A stretch of 64,000 bases of DNA from Mrakia gelida (taxonomy: Eukaryota > Basidiomycota > Tremellomycetes > Cystofilobasidiales > Mrakiaceae): NCBI GenBank assembly GCA_024345305.1, contig BRON01000004.1:372001-436000 (forward strand), written 5' to 3'. This document shows positions 33,810 to 45,126 of the stretch, piece after piece. The notes below the pieces were generated by a model. That model was not told the DNA's origin. It saw nothing but the letters and a program-made list of their open reading frames with translations, and made no database searches. The position numbers and the translations under genes are program-made. Position 1 is the first letter of the stretch. Every line of letters starts with the position of its first letter.

Positions 33810-36236
33810 TCAGACGACCACTGCGAGGACAAACGAGGAGGAAGAGGGTCAGCGTCAATTTTCTTCGAGTCGAGAAGAGGAGAATGGGCTCGTCGAACTC
33901 ACTCGGCACAGCAGCGCTCCCTTCAATCGGCTGAAGTAGACCTCTCTGCTTGATCAAGTTCGCGATCATCTCGACCTGGAGAGGGAAACGCGACGAGCGA
34001 GGCAACGAGGCGAGGGAAGAAAGAGGTCAGCGACGCTCACTCGACGGAACAAAGTGAGGGTAGAGGAGTTAGAGCTCACCTTCTCAGCAACCTTCCCAAT
34101 GTTCTCATCCCACCGCTCCGTCAGACTGACTCCCTGGAAATCGAGTGGTTTCTTCTCCCCGGTGTGAGCTCCGAGTCCTCCTGCTGTGGCTTGACCTTGG
34201 CCTTCCGAGGAGATGTCCTGCAAATGCGAGAGAAGAGGAAGAAGGGTTAGTTCTCAGGGCGGGGAAGGGAGAGGGCGAAGAGGGTGAAGCGAGGGTGGAG
34301 AGAGGAGGAGAGGAGTGAACGGGGGAAGGAGACTCACGCGACCTTCGAACCAGATGAGCTTGTCGATTTGACTGGAGAGCGGGAAGGGAGGAGAGATAGT
34401 TCAGTATCGGTTCGAGCGAGTGGAATGCAGGAGCGAGGAAGGGGAAGAGGAGAGAAGCAACGCACTCGATCCAACCTCTCAACCTCTCCTGCTCGATCAT
34501 CTTCCTCGCCATCGACTCAGCTCCAACAGGTGCGAGATCCAGCAACGCCCCGAGACCTGAGAAAGAGATGTTGACGTAGAGCTGCGAGGACGAGGAAGCA
34601 AGTGGGAGGGAAACAGAAAGCAAGCTTCAGTTTCAAATCGAGCGCGTCGCTCGTCCTCGTCTTCCTCTCCTCTCCCCCCCCCCTCCCCCCCCTCGCTCCA
34701 AAACTCACCTTCGAGCAACTCAACAAGTTATGCTCCATCACAGCCCTATCCAACACCGTCTCCGGCCCCAACCTACTACTCCTCTTCGCTCCCTCTCCAT
34801 CCTCCTCAGGCTCAACAATCTCCTCCCCATCCTCATCCACCTCCACCATCACCTCGTTCTTCACGCTCGCCAACCTCGCCAGCTGATGACTCTGGAGGGT
34901 CTTCTCGAACTCCTCTACTTCCGAGCGTCGGATGATGTTCTCGAGGAACATCTTGGAGAGGATGGTGTAGGTGGGGAGGGAGGGGGTTCGGTCGTCTCGG
35001 TAGAGGGAGGAGAGGATTCGGGAACGAGCGGGTCCGGCGGGGGCGAGGATGGAGCAGGTTACGGAGGCGGTGCTGCGATGGAGGAGAAGAACAACAAAGG
35101 GCGAGGAGAGAAGATAGGAGGAGTGTGAGTCAGAGGAGAGGGAGCGAACGAGCAAGAAGAGACGAGACGAAAGCAAGGGAGGGACGACGAACAGAGCTTG
35201 TACTCGATCCTCCTCAGCGAGAGTAGGCATCCACGAGAGCTCGTAGTATCGGAGAGCGGCTTCGTTGAACTTTCGCCCGAAGTCGTTGAGTCGAGCCTGT
35301 CACACAACCCACAAAAGAAACCAAAGAACGAGGTGAGTGACGCGCCTTCCGAGTCGTCGACCAAGGAACGAGTTGAGCTGCTACGAACCTGGGAGAGCTT
35401 GTACATCATGAGCAGAGACGGATCCTTGCAGTCATGGATGTAGACGGAAGCTCGGTTGAAGTAGGTTTGAGCTTGGCCGTCGTCTTGGATCTGAAGAAGC
35501 AGCGAAGAAGGGAGGGAGGAGGTGAGCTTCGAGCTTTGAGCTAACGAAGCAACGAGCTCGACGAGATGATGAGGGAGGAAAACGGACCTCGAGAAGCAGC
35601 CTGACGATGCGAATGAGATGTCCAAGCTTGTCCATGTCGGTGAACTTGCTGTGAAGGAGGAGATAAAGGGAGCGAGCAGAGGTCAGAGACGCGAGAGGTG
35701 AGTTTGGGAGAAGGAGGAGTGAGGTGGAAGGGACGAACCTGTTTCCCTCGAGAGGGATCGTGATGAGCACCTTGGCAGCTTCCAGCCAGTCCTCCTCGTT
35801 CTCCAGGATATCAGCGAGCTGTTTCCGGAGTTGAGTGGTCTGCAGATACGAACGAAGCCAGAAGGAAAGAAGGGAAACCAAAGAGATGGTCAGCTCGAGC
35901 TCTCTCCCTTCCTTTCCTCCTCCATCTCCTCGACTGACCTGTTCCTCATAGTTGGCTTCACTCCCTCCTCTCCCCGTCGTCTTCTCCAGCACACCCTCGA
36001 GAACCTCCCTCTTCCCCTGACCTTCGTTATCTCCGACTCTCCCATCCTTGAGAGCTGCTACAACCTCGGCGTAGACCTGCCTTCCAACGACCAAAGTCAC
36101 AGACGAGTCGTGCAGGATGTGGTCCACAAGGTTGACGAGCGAGGGGATAGGAGTTTTGAACGCGGAGGGGAGCAGTCCGAGGTAGGCTGGGAGACGGTCC
36201 TTTTGAGGGAGGGAGGGGATAGAGGAGAGGGACATG
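33810..36236 (-). CDS. CSN4: COP9 signalosome complex subunit 4
   Basis: CSN4 is a PCI-domain subunit of the COP9 signalosome, which removes NEDD8 from cullins. The chosen start is ATG 36236 (MSLSSIPSLPQKDRLPAYLG). The signature helical repeats follow: LRKQLADILENEEDWLEAAK, DDGQAQTYFNRASVYIHDCK, DPSLLMMYKLSQARLNDFGR and KFNEAALRYYELSWMPTLAE. The PCI part includes SILAPAGPARSRILSSLYRD, MFLENIIRRSEVEEFEKTL, HNLLSCSKLYVNISFSGLG and VEMIANLIKQRGLLQPIEG. The stop is TGA 33810-33812. There are about ten exons. The frame stays open upstream to an ATG at 36640; I judge that Glu/Arg-rich extension unlikely but cannot exclude it. Identity is secure. Confidence 0.92.
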
Positions 36237-37432
36237 GCGAGGGTGAGAGGTGGAGGTGGAGCGAGGGAAAGGGAGGAGGGGAGAGACGAGGCGATTCCAG
36301 CGAGCGTAAGTAGAGAGGGTTTTCTTGTTGATTCCGAGAGCTTCGAACGAGAAACGATGGAGAAAAGAAGAGTCGAGGGTTTGGGGAGATGGTGGGTTGG
36401 GAAGGGAAGGAGGAGGGCTCGAACGGCTTGACCTTCTCCCTCCCCTTTCCTGTCACGCTCCTCTCGAAATCGAGGGCTCAAAACCAGTTCCAACTTTTTT
36501 GAGCTCTCACCTTCATCAGCTTCGACATCCTCCTCCCCTTCTCTCTCTTTCCTTCTCTTCTCGTGCTTCTCCCTTGGGTGGCTCTCTTCAGCATGGTTCG
36601 TCGGTTCAGCTAACTCGTGAGTCTCATCTTCTCTTCCCATCCTCTTCTCGCTCTTCTCTTCGTCTCGTCCTCCCCTCCCTTCCTTCCCTCGCCATCACCT
36701 CCCCTCCCCTCTCCCCTCACCTCTTCCACACCACACCCTCGTTTGCCTCGTTCGATGATGATTGGAGGCATTTGGCTTTATGTCCTCTATGGGACTCTTT
36801 GGAGGTCGGTCTACGATTACCCATTGGGTCCCGGACGAGCATGAAGAAAACTTTCCGCTACCTTAATAACAATACTGAGAACACCCTCATCAACCCACCT
36901 TCCACATCATCTCGTTTCGTTGTTGCCCTTGATCGTGAAGAGCTTCGAACTGACCTTTGTTTCTTCCTTTGCTCCTTCGACCGATCCAGATTTTTGAACA
37001 TCTTCGAGCTCGAGCTCTTCTTCCTTTAATTTGCTTTGACAGAGACAGCTGCGTTGCTTGGACTCGGGCTGGGTTGGAGGGGAGGGGATCTATCTATGCT
37101 GTTCAGCTTTTATTATCTTTCTCGGACTCGACGGAAGATCGTGAGAGGAGGAGGTTTTTTGAACGAGGAGGAGTTGAGTTGAGCTCGCGCTTCCCCCCCC
37201 TCCTCGTTCGAACTCAGCGCACGCTCCCGGGTCTCGCCTCTTGGATTCAGCAGAGAAGATCCTCTTGGGAAGGAGGTGGGAAGTCCTGAGCTCGCGAGAA
37301 GAGGAGCAGGCAGGAAGCAACGAAGGAGGAGGGCTGAAGCGAGTCGAACGTGAGAGTTCTGCTTCGCTCTCCCTCCCTCCAGCGGCGTTCTGTCCCTTCG
37401 GACGTGTAATGAGAACTAAGGATACTTTGCAG
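36237..37432. other. Intergenic region, about 1.2 kb
   Basis: It lies upstream of CSN4. At 36753-36842 there is a 29-codon frame with a hydrophobic stretch (MMIGGIWLYVLYGTLW), followed by an intron-like CTGAC and CAG (36951-36988). I cannot assemble a gene from it. A stretch at 36840-36900 is richer in A and T than its surroundings. Otherwise I see nothing. Confidence 0.35.
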
Positions 37433-38726
37433 TTAGACCAGAAGCTGATGCGGATTGTCATGTATCCTGCGACGAGCAGCTCGCCACCTCGACCTCGACC
37501 TCGACCTCGACCTCGACGCGTCGGCCACTTCCTCCTCTCCTCGTCGTCGAGCCTCGATCAGGTCGGTGATTCTGCGAAGGTGGAAGAACGTGAGAGAAAA
37601 AATTGTGTCAGCTGATGAGGAGCTGATGAAACAGCGAGACTCTTCAAGAGGAGAGGAAGGAGAAAGAGAAAGAGAAATCGACTCATGCGTCGACGACGAA
37701 ACCGAAATCACCTCAATCTTCCCAAACGTCTTTTCCACGACCCCTCGATTATTCTGGCCCGCCCAAAACGCCTTCCGCTCATCAACCTTCTCTCTGAACC
37801 TCTCAGCCTCCTCCTTCGACCCCAACAGTCCCCTCATGACCCCCAACCAAGTCGGCACCTGAGTCCACCACCCGCTAGCGGCGACCATAATTCTCTCCAG
37901 CTGCGTAAAGAGCATGTTCCACTGCTCCAGACCAGCGCCTACGTTCGTGTCCGACAGGCTGATCTCGAGCGTCAGGAATCTCTCGAGGCCGGGGAACCAC
38001 CGCGACGCGAGGATCTGGTAGAGCTCAGCGTTCCGGAGGGTGAGGGTTTAGAGACGAGTCCAACGAACGAGAGGTGTGAGAGAGAAGCATGAGAGCCGGC
38101 CTAGTGACTTGGGGATGGGACCTCGTAAGGTGAGCGTGAGGGGGTTGAAGAGGTGAAGGAGGTCGGAAGAGGCAGGATCCTTGAAGTCGTGGTCGCCGAA
38201 TTCGATGGTAAGGGAGGAGATTGGGAGAGGTGAGGATATAAGGCCGCGCGATTCCTGTTGCGATGGGACATGGATGTAGGTGAGGTGCTGAATCTGTTCG
38301 AGCGAGAGAAAGTCTTCGATTCCGGGTTTCTGAAGCTGAGGAGGGGAGGAGGGCCATGTCAGTTCGTTGAAAGGCAGAACTTATGGCGGTCCGTTGCTGG
38401 AGCCAGAAGAGAAATAGACTCACCTTTCCGGCACAGAACAGCTTGGTCACGTTCTCCCATCCGTGTATGGTGACGTCGTGGTAGAGTAGAGGTCCTGAGA
38501 GCTCGAGAAAGGCCAAGCTGACGAGCGAGGTGTTCGCGAGCGTCGAGGGATCGCAAAAGCGGAGGATTTCTCGTTTGAGCTCGTTGGGGAGAGAAGGGAG
38601 GGAGTGGCTGGAGGATGCCTGGGAGTGAGAGGAAGTAGAGATGGGAGGGGAGGCGTGGATGACGAGGTCGAAGGAGATGGGGGAGGGGAAGGGAGAGGAG
38701 GAGGAGGAGCTCGTCGGAGTGGCCAT
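37433..38726 (-). pseudogene. F-box-like family member with in-frame stop
   Basis: The start is ATG 38726 (MATPTSSSSSSPFPSPIS). The F-box-like core is LPNELKREILRFCDPSTLAN then TSLVSLAFLELSGPLLYHDV, ending the first exon at KLFCAGK. After the intron the second exon reads GIEDFLSLEQIQHLTYIHVP and continues to LVRWTRL. There a TAA (38048-38050) interrupts the frame. The same frame continues for over 130 codons: TLTLRNAELYQILASRWFPG, LEQWNMLFTQLERIMV and further. The sister at 18226 reads WTRLESLTLES at this place, so one base change in a Glu codon explains the stop. The far C-terminal part overlaps an RS-repeat from the hexamer array and is uncertain. Confidence 0.75.
37486..37515 (+). repeat. 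Hexanucleotide array, five units of ACCTCG
   Basis: Five perfect copies of ACCTCG are followed directly by ACGCG. On the minus strand this would encode alternating Arg-Ser at the tail of the pseudogene frame. Such arrays vary in length easily. Confidence 0.85.
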
Positions 38727-39006
38727 TCCTGCGAAGGGCGGCTGGTAGTTGGGTATGGGTCGAAGCTTGACAGGGATGGGTATCCAGTGAGGTGAGCGAT
38801 GAGGTAGAGGGAGGTGTCTCTTGAATAGTTCGTGGGGAGGGAAGATCGACGGCGGAGGCAGAAGAAGGGTGAGCTCGAAAGTGAGCTCGACCTCCTCCGT
38901 CCCTCCTAACGACCAGCGTCCCACTCTCCCTCCAAACCTCTCAGCACTTCAAACTACTTCCTGAGCCCATCTCTACATCCGTCAGATCCTTCTCGATACC
39001 CCATGG

Positions 39007-41201
39007 ATGCTTCCCTTCAAATCTTCCTCCACCAACTCGTCGAAACGAACGTCACCCTTCGCTCCTCGCACCGCTCTTCTCTCCTCCTCCAAACACGCTA
39101 GGAAGAGACTCTTCCGTCTCATAGGACTCTCTCTCGGATTACTACTAGGAGTCATCGTCGGTCTGAGAATTCTGTCTGGGTCTGGAGGAGGAGGAACGGT
39201 TGAGGAGATGGAGGAAGGTTTCGAGGGAGGACGACCGAAACGACCTAAGCTCCCTCCGTTCAAGAACCCAAAGAACGAGCAGGTCGAGAAGGTTCTCAAA
39301 GGTGGAAGCATAGGATCAGGAGTAGAGATCACCTTCGTAGACCCTCGTCCAGGCTACGATCCACATCCGTCAAGACCCGAGGACGAGAAGTATCTCGCGT
39401 ACCTCCCTCATTCAGGGTGAGCTCGACCTCTCCTTCCTTCGATCGTCCTCGTCGCCTTTTCCTTCGCTGCTAGACCTTTGCAGTACTGACTCTCATGTGT
39501 TTCATTTCTGTCCCTTCCCTCTTACACCTTTCCAGCTACCACAATCAACGAATCGCTCTCACCAACGCCCTTCTCCTCTCCCATCACCTCAACCGAACCC
39601 TCCTCCTCCCTCCCCTCTTCCTCGGAACGCCAGTCCCCAAACGAGATCCCAAACAGCACTACAAGCAACTCAAGAAGATCGTCGCGGACCGCTCCCGCCT
39701 CTCCAAGATCTGTCCAGCCCTCATCGCCTCAGGAGAGACGCCCATCGAGAAGGACTGCGAAGGGTACGAGGATCGTTCGCTCGTGAGCTGGGAGATGATG
39801 GTCGACCTCAAATCCGCTCGAAAGCGTGGGATCAACTACCTCGAGTGGTGGAGTCTCGACGAGGACTGGTTGGAGGAGGAGCTGGGAGTCAAGTCGACGG
39901 ACATCAAGAGGTTCTGGACTCCTCATCGCTACGACTACGAGATTCACCTCTCGTCCCTTCAAGACCCGGAACTCGCAGCTCAGAAGCCGTTCAAGACGCG
40001 TCTCAACATCGATACGGATCTCGCGCCTCTGGAGGATCGAGTGCTTTGGTTCGGGAGCATGTTTGGGTCGAAGAGGCTGGTACTAGAGGGAGCGAAGGAG
40101 GAGGACGCGAAGATGGAGAGCGGGTTGAAGAGGGACGTCGCGTTAAGGTTCGGAGCTCTCTCGAGTGCTGTTCAGGCTGGAAGGAAGGTCTTGGAGGGTG
40201 GGAAGAGACGAGGAAAGGATGGGAACGGGTACCTGGGTTTGCATCTGAGACTGAACGAGAGGTGAGCCAACCCGTTTTCACGTTTCAAGAAGTCGCGTCC
40301 TCGAAAGCGCGACGCTGATCTCCTTCTCTCTTCTCCGCCTCTTCTGAGGGACAGAATCTTTGGCTGGTGCGTTCTGAACCCTCCCTCATCTCCTCATTCT
40401 TAAACGCTCTTCTGATCCTCTTTTCTCTGCTCTCGATTCTGCAGGGACGCCGCCCGAAACTCTCGCAAATCCTTCTTCACCCTCCTCACCACCCACCTCG
40501 CCCTCCCTCTCCCTCTCGTCGAAAAACTCGATCAACAAATCTGGAACAAAGATCGCCGCTACCGAGAACTCGTCCTCGCTCCTCCCACCCCTCCAGAGGG
40601 CACCTTCTGGGACGGCATCGGACCCAAACTTACTCCCTCCTTCGACAAAACCAAAACTCCCATCCAACCCTACCCTCCCCTCCCCATTCTCAACGAATAC
40701 CTCCCCTCCCCCGACGAGCAAACCAACATCCCTCTCCTCCTCCCCGTAACCTCCCCCTTCCCCTCCCCCTCTCTCATCCACTGCCGTCGACCCCCACACA
40801 CCGACCCTTCCCTCCTCCTCCTCAACACTCCCCTCTACATCTCAACGGACGACCGCTCGCCTCTCACCCACCCAGCTCTCGCTCCCTTCCTCCACGCCTT
40901 CCCATGCGTCTTCTTCCTCAAAGACCTCCCCCCGCTACCGGCCGTGGAGGTGCTGAAAGGGTTGAGGAATCGAGACGATGGAGTGAAGCTTTGGAAGTTC
41001 TTCGTTCCGTTCCTGGATGGACTGATAGCTTCGGGTGGGAGAAGGGTGTTGGGGACGCCGAAGAGCACGTTTAGTGCTTATGTGGTGGATGTGGAGTGGA
41101 GGAAGGCTTGGGGGTTGGGAGAGAAGGTGAAGGAGCCGTCGCCGGCGACGGTGAAGAAGGAGGAGGAGGAGGCTGAGGTTGATACGACTGTTGATCCGTA
41201 G
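39007..41201 (+). CDS. O-fucosyltransferase-like type II membrane protein
   Basis: Exons are 39007-39416, 39536-40261, 40355-40366 and 40445-41201, giving 634 residues. An N-terminal anchor (LFRLIGLSLGLLLGVIVGL) follows a basic cytosolic tail, as in Golgi or ER glycosyltransferases. The segment GYHNQRIALTNALLLSHHLN then RTLLLPPLFLG is the donor-binding start of GDP-fucose O-fucosyltransferase-like (GT-B) folds. GYLGLHLRLNERIFGWDAAR resembles the HLR motif with its catalytic Arg. The end reads VLGTPKSTFSAYVVDVEWRK, like the family's S/T-F block. A 12-base exon (40355-40366) encodes part of RIFGW. Fucose as substrate is inferred from the fold family only. The closest fungal group is the poorly studied CigA-like proteins. 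Confidence 0.75.
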
Positions 41202-41373
41202 TAGACTTCTCTCTCTCGTTCGTTTACGTTTGATTTCCTTGGACGATGATACTCGCTTTTTACTATCTTGCTTGCTCGAAGAGAGGAAAAAGGGCATGTC
41301 GCATCGTAAACAAAAACAAACCAGAAGCAAATCGAAACCGAACCCAACCGACGCGTCTCGTCTTCCCTCGCCT

Positions 41374-44300
41374 CTACATCCTCTTCTCCTTCCCCATCCC
41401 CATCACCACCTCTCCCACCTTCCCATTCCCAACAAGCCCATTGACCTTCGGCCTCCCCGTCACCCCACTAATCGTCACTCCCCTCCTCCCGATACTACTC
41501 TTCCTCCTCCGTCTCCTCAACCTCCCCATCACCTGCTTCTCCACGAACACAGGCTTGCCAGCACAGATCCAAAGCCACTCGGCGAGATAGGCGACGATAT
41601 TGATGTAGGCGTAGAAGATCATAGGTATCACTCCCATGATCACGTTGCCCGGAAGACCTCGTCGGGTGACGGTTTCCCAGATTTCCTGATGGGCGAGAGG
41701 GGTGGGAGAGGGAGATTAGCGAGAGTGGACGAGGAGGAGAGGGAGAGGAGAAGGAAGCGAGGGAAAGATGGAGAGGAGGAGGGAGAGAGGGAGAGGGAGG
41801 AACGAACGGTTTTGACGATGTTAGCAGCTCCGGGGAAAGCAAACGGTCCTACGAGACGGTAATTGGTTGTGAAGGCGGCGGAGAAGCTGAAGTCGAGGTT
41901 GAGCGGAGAGAGGAGGGAGGGGATGAGTTCGTCGGCTCTTCCACGCGTCGAACGCTTCGAGAGAAGAGGTGCGAGACTACTCACCAGTAAACCAGTACGA
42001 CGAACCAGCCGTGGTACCACCAGAGCTTGAGAAGGGAAGGAGAGGATCCCATATCTTTGGCGAGAGTTGACATGTAGGTGCTGGAAAAAGAGGAGGAAGA
42101 AGAAACGAGGAGGTCAGCTTTTGGGTTCGAAGAGGGAGAGCGAGCGAGGGAAGACGAGACGAGACGCACCTGTGGTCGACTCCGTACTGCACGTGGATGA
42201 GAGGGTAGAGTCAGTACGAGAAGAAGAGGTTCTTGGAGGTGAGGAAAGGAACGAAGATGCGAACCTTTATCCTCGCCGTAGGCGCACTGAGGAGGTAATA
42301 ATTCGGATTCGAGACGGGAGCGACCATGCTCTTCTTCAGCAGCATCGTCCACCACATCGACTGTTGCTCGGCGATCGGAGGGATGGCACCTAATCGAGCC
42401 AAGGAATAAAACAACGAAAGGCGAGGGGAGTCGGTCAAGGACGAAGGCGAGGGTGTGCGCGATGAGGAAAGGCCAGCGACGACGACTCACCAACTCCAGG
42501 TCGCACGAACCCAAGGAAAGCGACGTCTTCCTCTCCAGGCTTGACGATATCCCGAAGCGTAGCATCCCACGGTCGAGGATACTCGGATCCAAGCCAGTTG
42601 TCGAACTGATGGTGGAAAGAAGCAGAGGCGCGTCAGTTTCTGATCCTCGAGGCGTCGGTCTTTCGTTCGTTCGAGTCTCGAGAAGAACTCACCTCCTGCT
42701 TGTACCCCGTCGCCAGCACCACCAAACTATCAGACCGCGGAAATAAACGAGGCAGAAATCAGTCCAGCTCTCCTGCCCTCCCTCCCTCGCAACCAAAAAC
42801 AGAAAAGACTCGAACTCACTCCGGTTCCACCCTCCTATACTCCATCCTCTCCACCACCTTCCCCCAACTCCCCCCTCTCATCCTCGTCGCCTCCCAATCG
42901 AACTTCATCCTCCCGTTCGAGTCCACCCCCGTCGGCGCAGGCATGATGTCGATGTGCCCGGGGGTTTCTTGATCTTCCTTCGGGTCGGAGTAGGAGGAGA
43001 GGAAGGAGAGGAGGCGAGAGCGATGGAAGTAAGGTCGGTTGATGAAGGTCATGGCCTTTTGGGATTTGTTGAGGAAGACGTAGGCCTGTTGGGTGGGTGG
43101 GAGGGTCGGAAGGAAGGGAGGGGTGGAGGGGGAGGGGGAAGGGGAAGGGGAAAGGGTGGGTGGGTGTGGTGGTGGTGGTGGTGGTGAGGGGAAGAGGGAG
43201 GGGTGGGAAGGGAGGAGGCGAGAGGAGAGGTCAGGACGAGACGAGACAAGGGGGTGGACAAGGGACTCACTCGTCCTAACCGCTCAGGAGGAAGCTCTCC
43301 GACCCATTGGTTGCAGCCTGCTTGGGTACCGGTAAGGACCCAGAGGACTCGCTTGATGACGAAGTCGGAGACGAACCTGAGAGAGAGACAAAACGGAACG
43401 AAGATCGGACGCGTCAGGTTTGTTCGAGATCCACTGCCTTCCGTCGCGAGTCCAGGCAAGCAGACGAACAACGTACCACCGTAGACGAGACTCCGCGACC
43501 CATCGATGAACGTAGCTCGACTCGAAAAGATTCTAGAGGAGACAAGGAGCGTTCGTCGGTCAGCAAAAGCGAGCTCGAGAGAGACGACTGGACGAGAGGC
43601 GACTCACGGTGATGAGAGTATCGATGGGCAACGGGTGAGGACTATCGAACGTGACTCCCAAGAACGAGAAGTGATTCAAAGCCTTCGGGAACGAAAGGAA
43701 CCTGTGATGAGCGAAACGACGCGTCTCCCAAAACACGGTCAGCAAACGATCGACTTCCACTTCCCCCCGAGCAAGCGCTTCCTCCGAACCATTGAAAGGA
43801 GTCAAATGAACTCACCCTCCTCTGGTACACATGAACACCTCCTTCGCACCCGCCTTGACCGCCGCATAACCCAGATCCATGCCCGTCTCTCCCGTTCCGA
43901 GGATCAAGACGCGTTTGTTGGTGAACTGGTCTGCTGTTTTGTAGGACGAGGAGTGGATGACTTGTTTGTCGGGGTGGGAGGAGATGTGCTGGGGCGAAGA
44001 GTGATACGGGCGGGGTGAGGTCAGATCGGGGAAGGGAGAAGAAGGGAAGAGAGAGGGGGAAGCGATGGGGGAGAAGAGAGGAGATGCTTCGAACGAACCT
44101 GGATTCCAGGGATGGTAGGGATCTGAGGGAGGACGTGAAGACCTGTACATATACAGAGATACTGGACTTCGAAGGTCTCGGGTTCTAATGGTGAGTAAGG
44201 CGACGAGAAGTCAGTACAAGAGGTCGAGGCGAGGGCGACGGATCGAGCGAGGGGAGACGAGACGCAACGAACCCAGGCTTCCCTTCCTCCTGATCTGTAC

Positions 44301-44890
44301 GAGATGACCCTTCCCCTCCTCTGTCTTCTTCCTCTTGACGCTGATGACTCTCGCGCCAGTGTTGATTCTCGATCGAAGACCAAAGTTGTCTACGTAGCGG
44401 CCGAGGTAGGCACAGTACTCTGCGAGGGAGATGTGGTCGGGTTGGTCCAGAGGGAAGCGATAGTCGGAGAAGGACGTGACTGTAGGTGGGAGGCGTAGAG
44501 TCAGGGATGGATCGGAGAGGAGAAGACGAGAGAGCAGAGCTCACGCTGCTTAGAGGAGACGAGCTCGGCGTTCTCGTACGAGCGATACCTGTGAGAGAGC
44601 GAGAGAGAAAGAAGGGAAGGCCGGAGGAGGTGAGCTCGTCGGTTGGGGAGGGCTCTTCCCCCATCGACAAGATCTGCTCACCTAAAGGTTCCTCCGATCT
44701 CGTCTTCTGCTTCGAATAAGGTAGGATCGAATCCGTTCTCTGTGAGAGTTTTCAGAGCGGCCAGACCCGCTGGTCCACCTGAAGGAGCGAAGGGAGAGGA
44801 AGGAAGGAAGGGAAGGTTGAGCTCGGTTGGGGCAAAGGGAGAGATCGGGGAGGAAGAAATCTCACCTCCGATGATGGCGATGTCAGGCAT
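41374..44890 (-). CDS. Flavin-containing monooxygenase (FMO-like)
   Basis: An FAD- and NADPH-dependent oxidoreductase of the FMO/dimethylaniline monooxygenase family. The start is ATG 44890. The FAD-binding GxGxxG (DIAIIGGGPAGLAALK) is split by the first intron. It continues FDPTLFEAEDEIGGTFR, VTSFSDYRFP, FEVQYLCICTGLHVLPQIP and the NADPH-binding KRVLILGTGETGMDLGYAAV. The late block LVVLATGYKQEFDNW matches the family ATG motif. The C-terminal part (YGVDHSTYMSTLAKDMGSSP, LPGNVIMGVIPMIFYAYINI) includes a hydrophobic segment that may anchor the enzyme. About 18 exons; the stop is TAG 41374. One intron (43086-43270) is long and made of a polypurine/polypyrimidine tract. The substrate is unknown. 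Confidence 0.88.
43086..43270 (-). repeat. Polypurine tract intron of the FMO gene
   Basis: On the plus strand, 43090-43230 is almost pure purine plus GGT repeats, with many runs of three or more G. On the gene strand it is a pyrimidine tract of about 145 bases between the CTGAC branch point and the CAG acceptor, without any AG in between. It could form G-quadruplex or triplex structures. Most other introns here have a branch-to-acceptor distance of 20-50 bases. Confidence 0.75.
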
Positions 44891-45126
44891 CTATCGAGAG
44901 ATTAGATAGATGAGAAGGAAGAGAACGAGATGAGCTGATTCCGAGGTTCGACAAATTTGATGGAGAGGGAGTTAGAGAGGGAAGGGAGAGTGGTTCGATG
45001 ACGGCCTGCGACTCTCCTCGAAATGAGCTTCCATCTTTCAGACTCCTCCCCTCCTGCTCTTCTAGAACCCAACTCTCACTCAGTCACTCGAGATTTAGAT
45101 CCATCAGATCTTCATCTCTCGTGTCC

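Noticed and set aside
36237..36640. N-terminal extension of CSN4 to ATG 36640
   Set aside because: The extra 134 residues are Glu/Arg/Ser-rich without resemblance to CSN4, which normally starts close to the LPQKDRLPAYL-type motif. Kept as a possibility only.
36325..37029. 234-codon plus-strand frame upstream of CSN4
   Set aside because: No conserved blocks; it is opposite the CSN4 5' region and crosses an intron-like CTGAC...CAG. Only the short hydrophobic piece at 36753 was kept as a remark.
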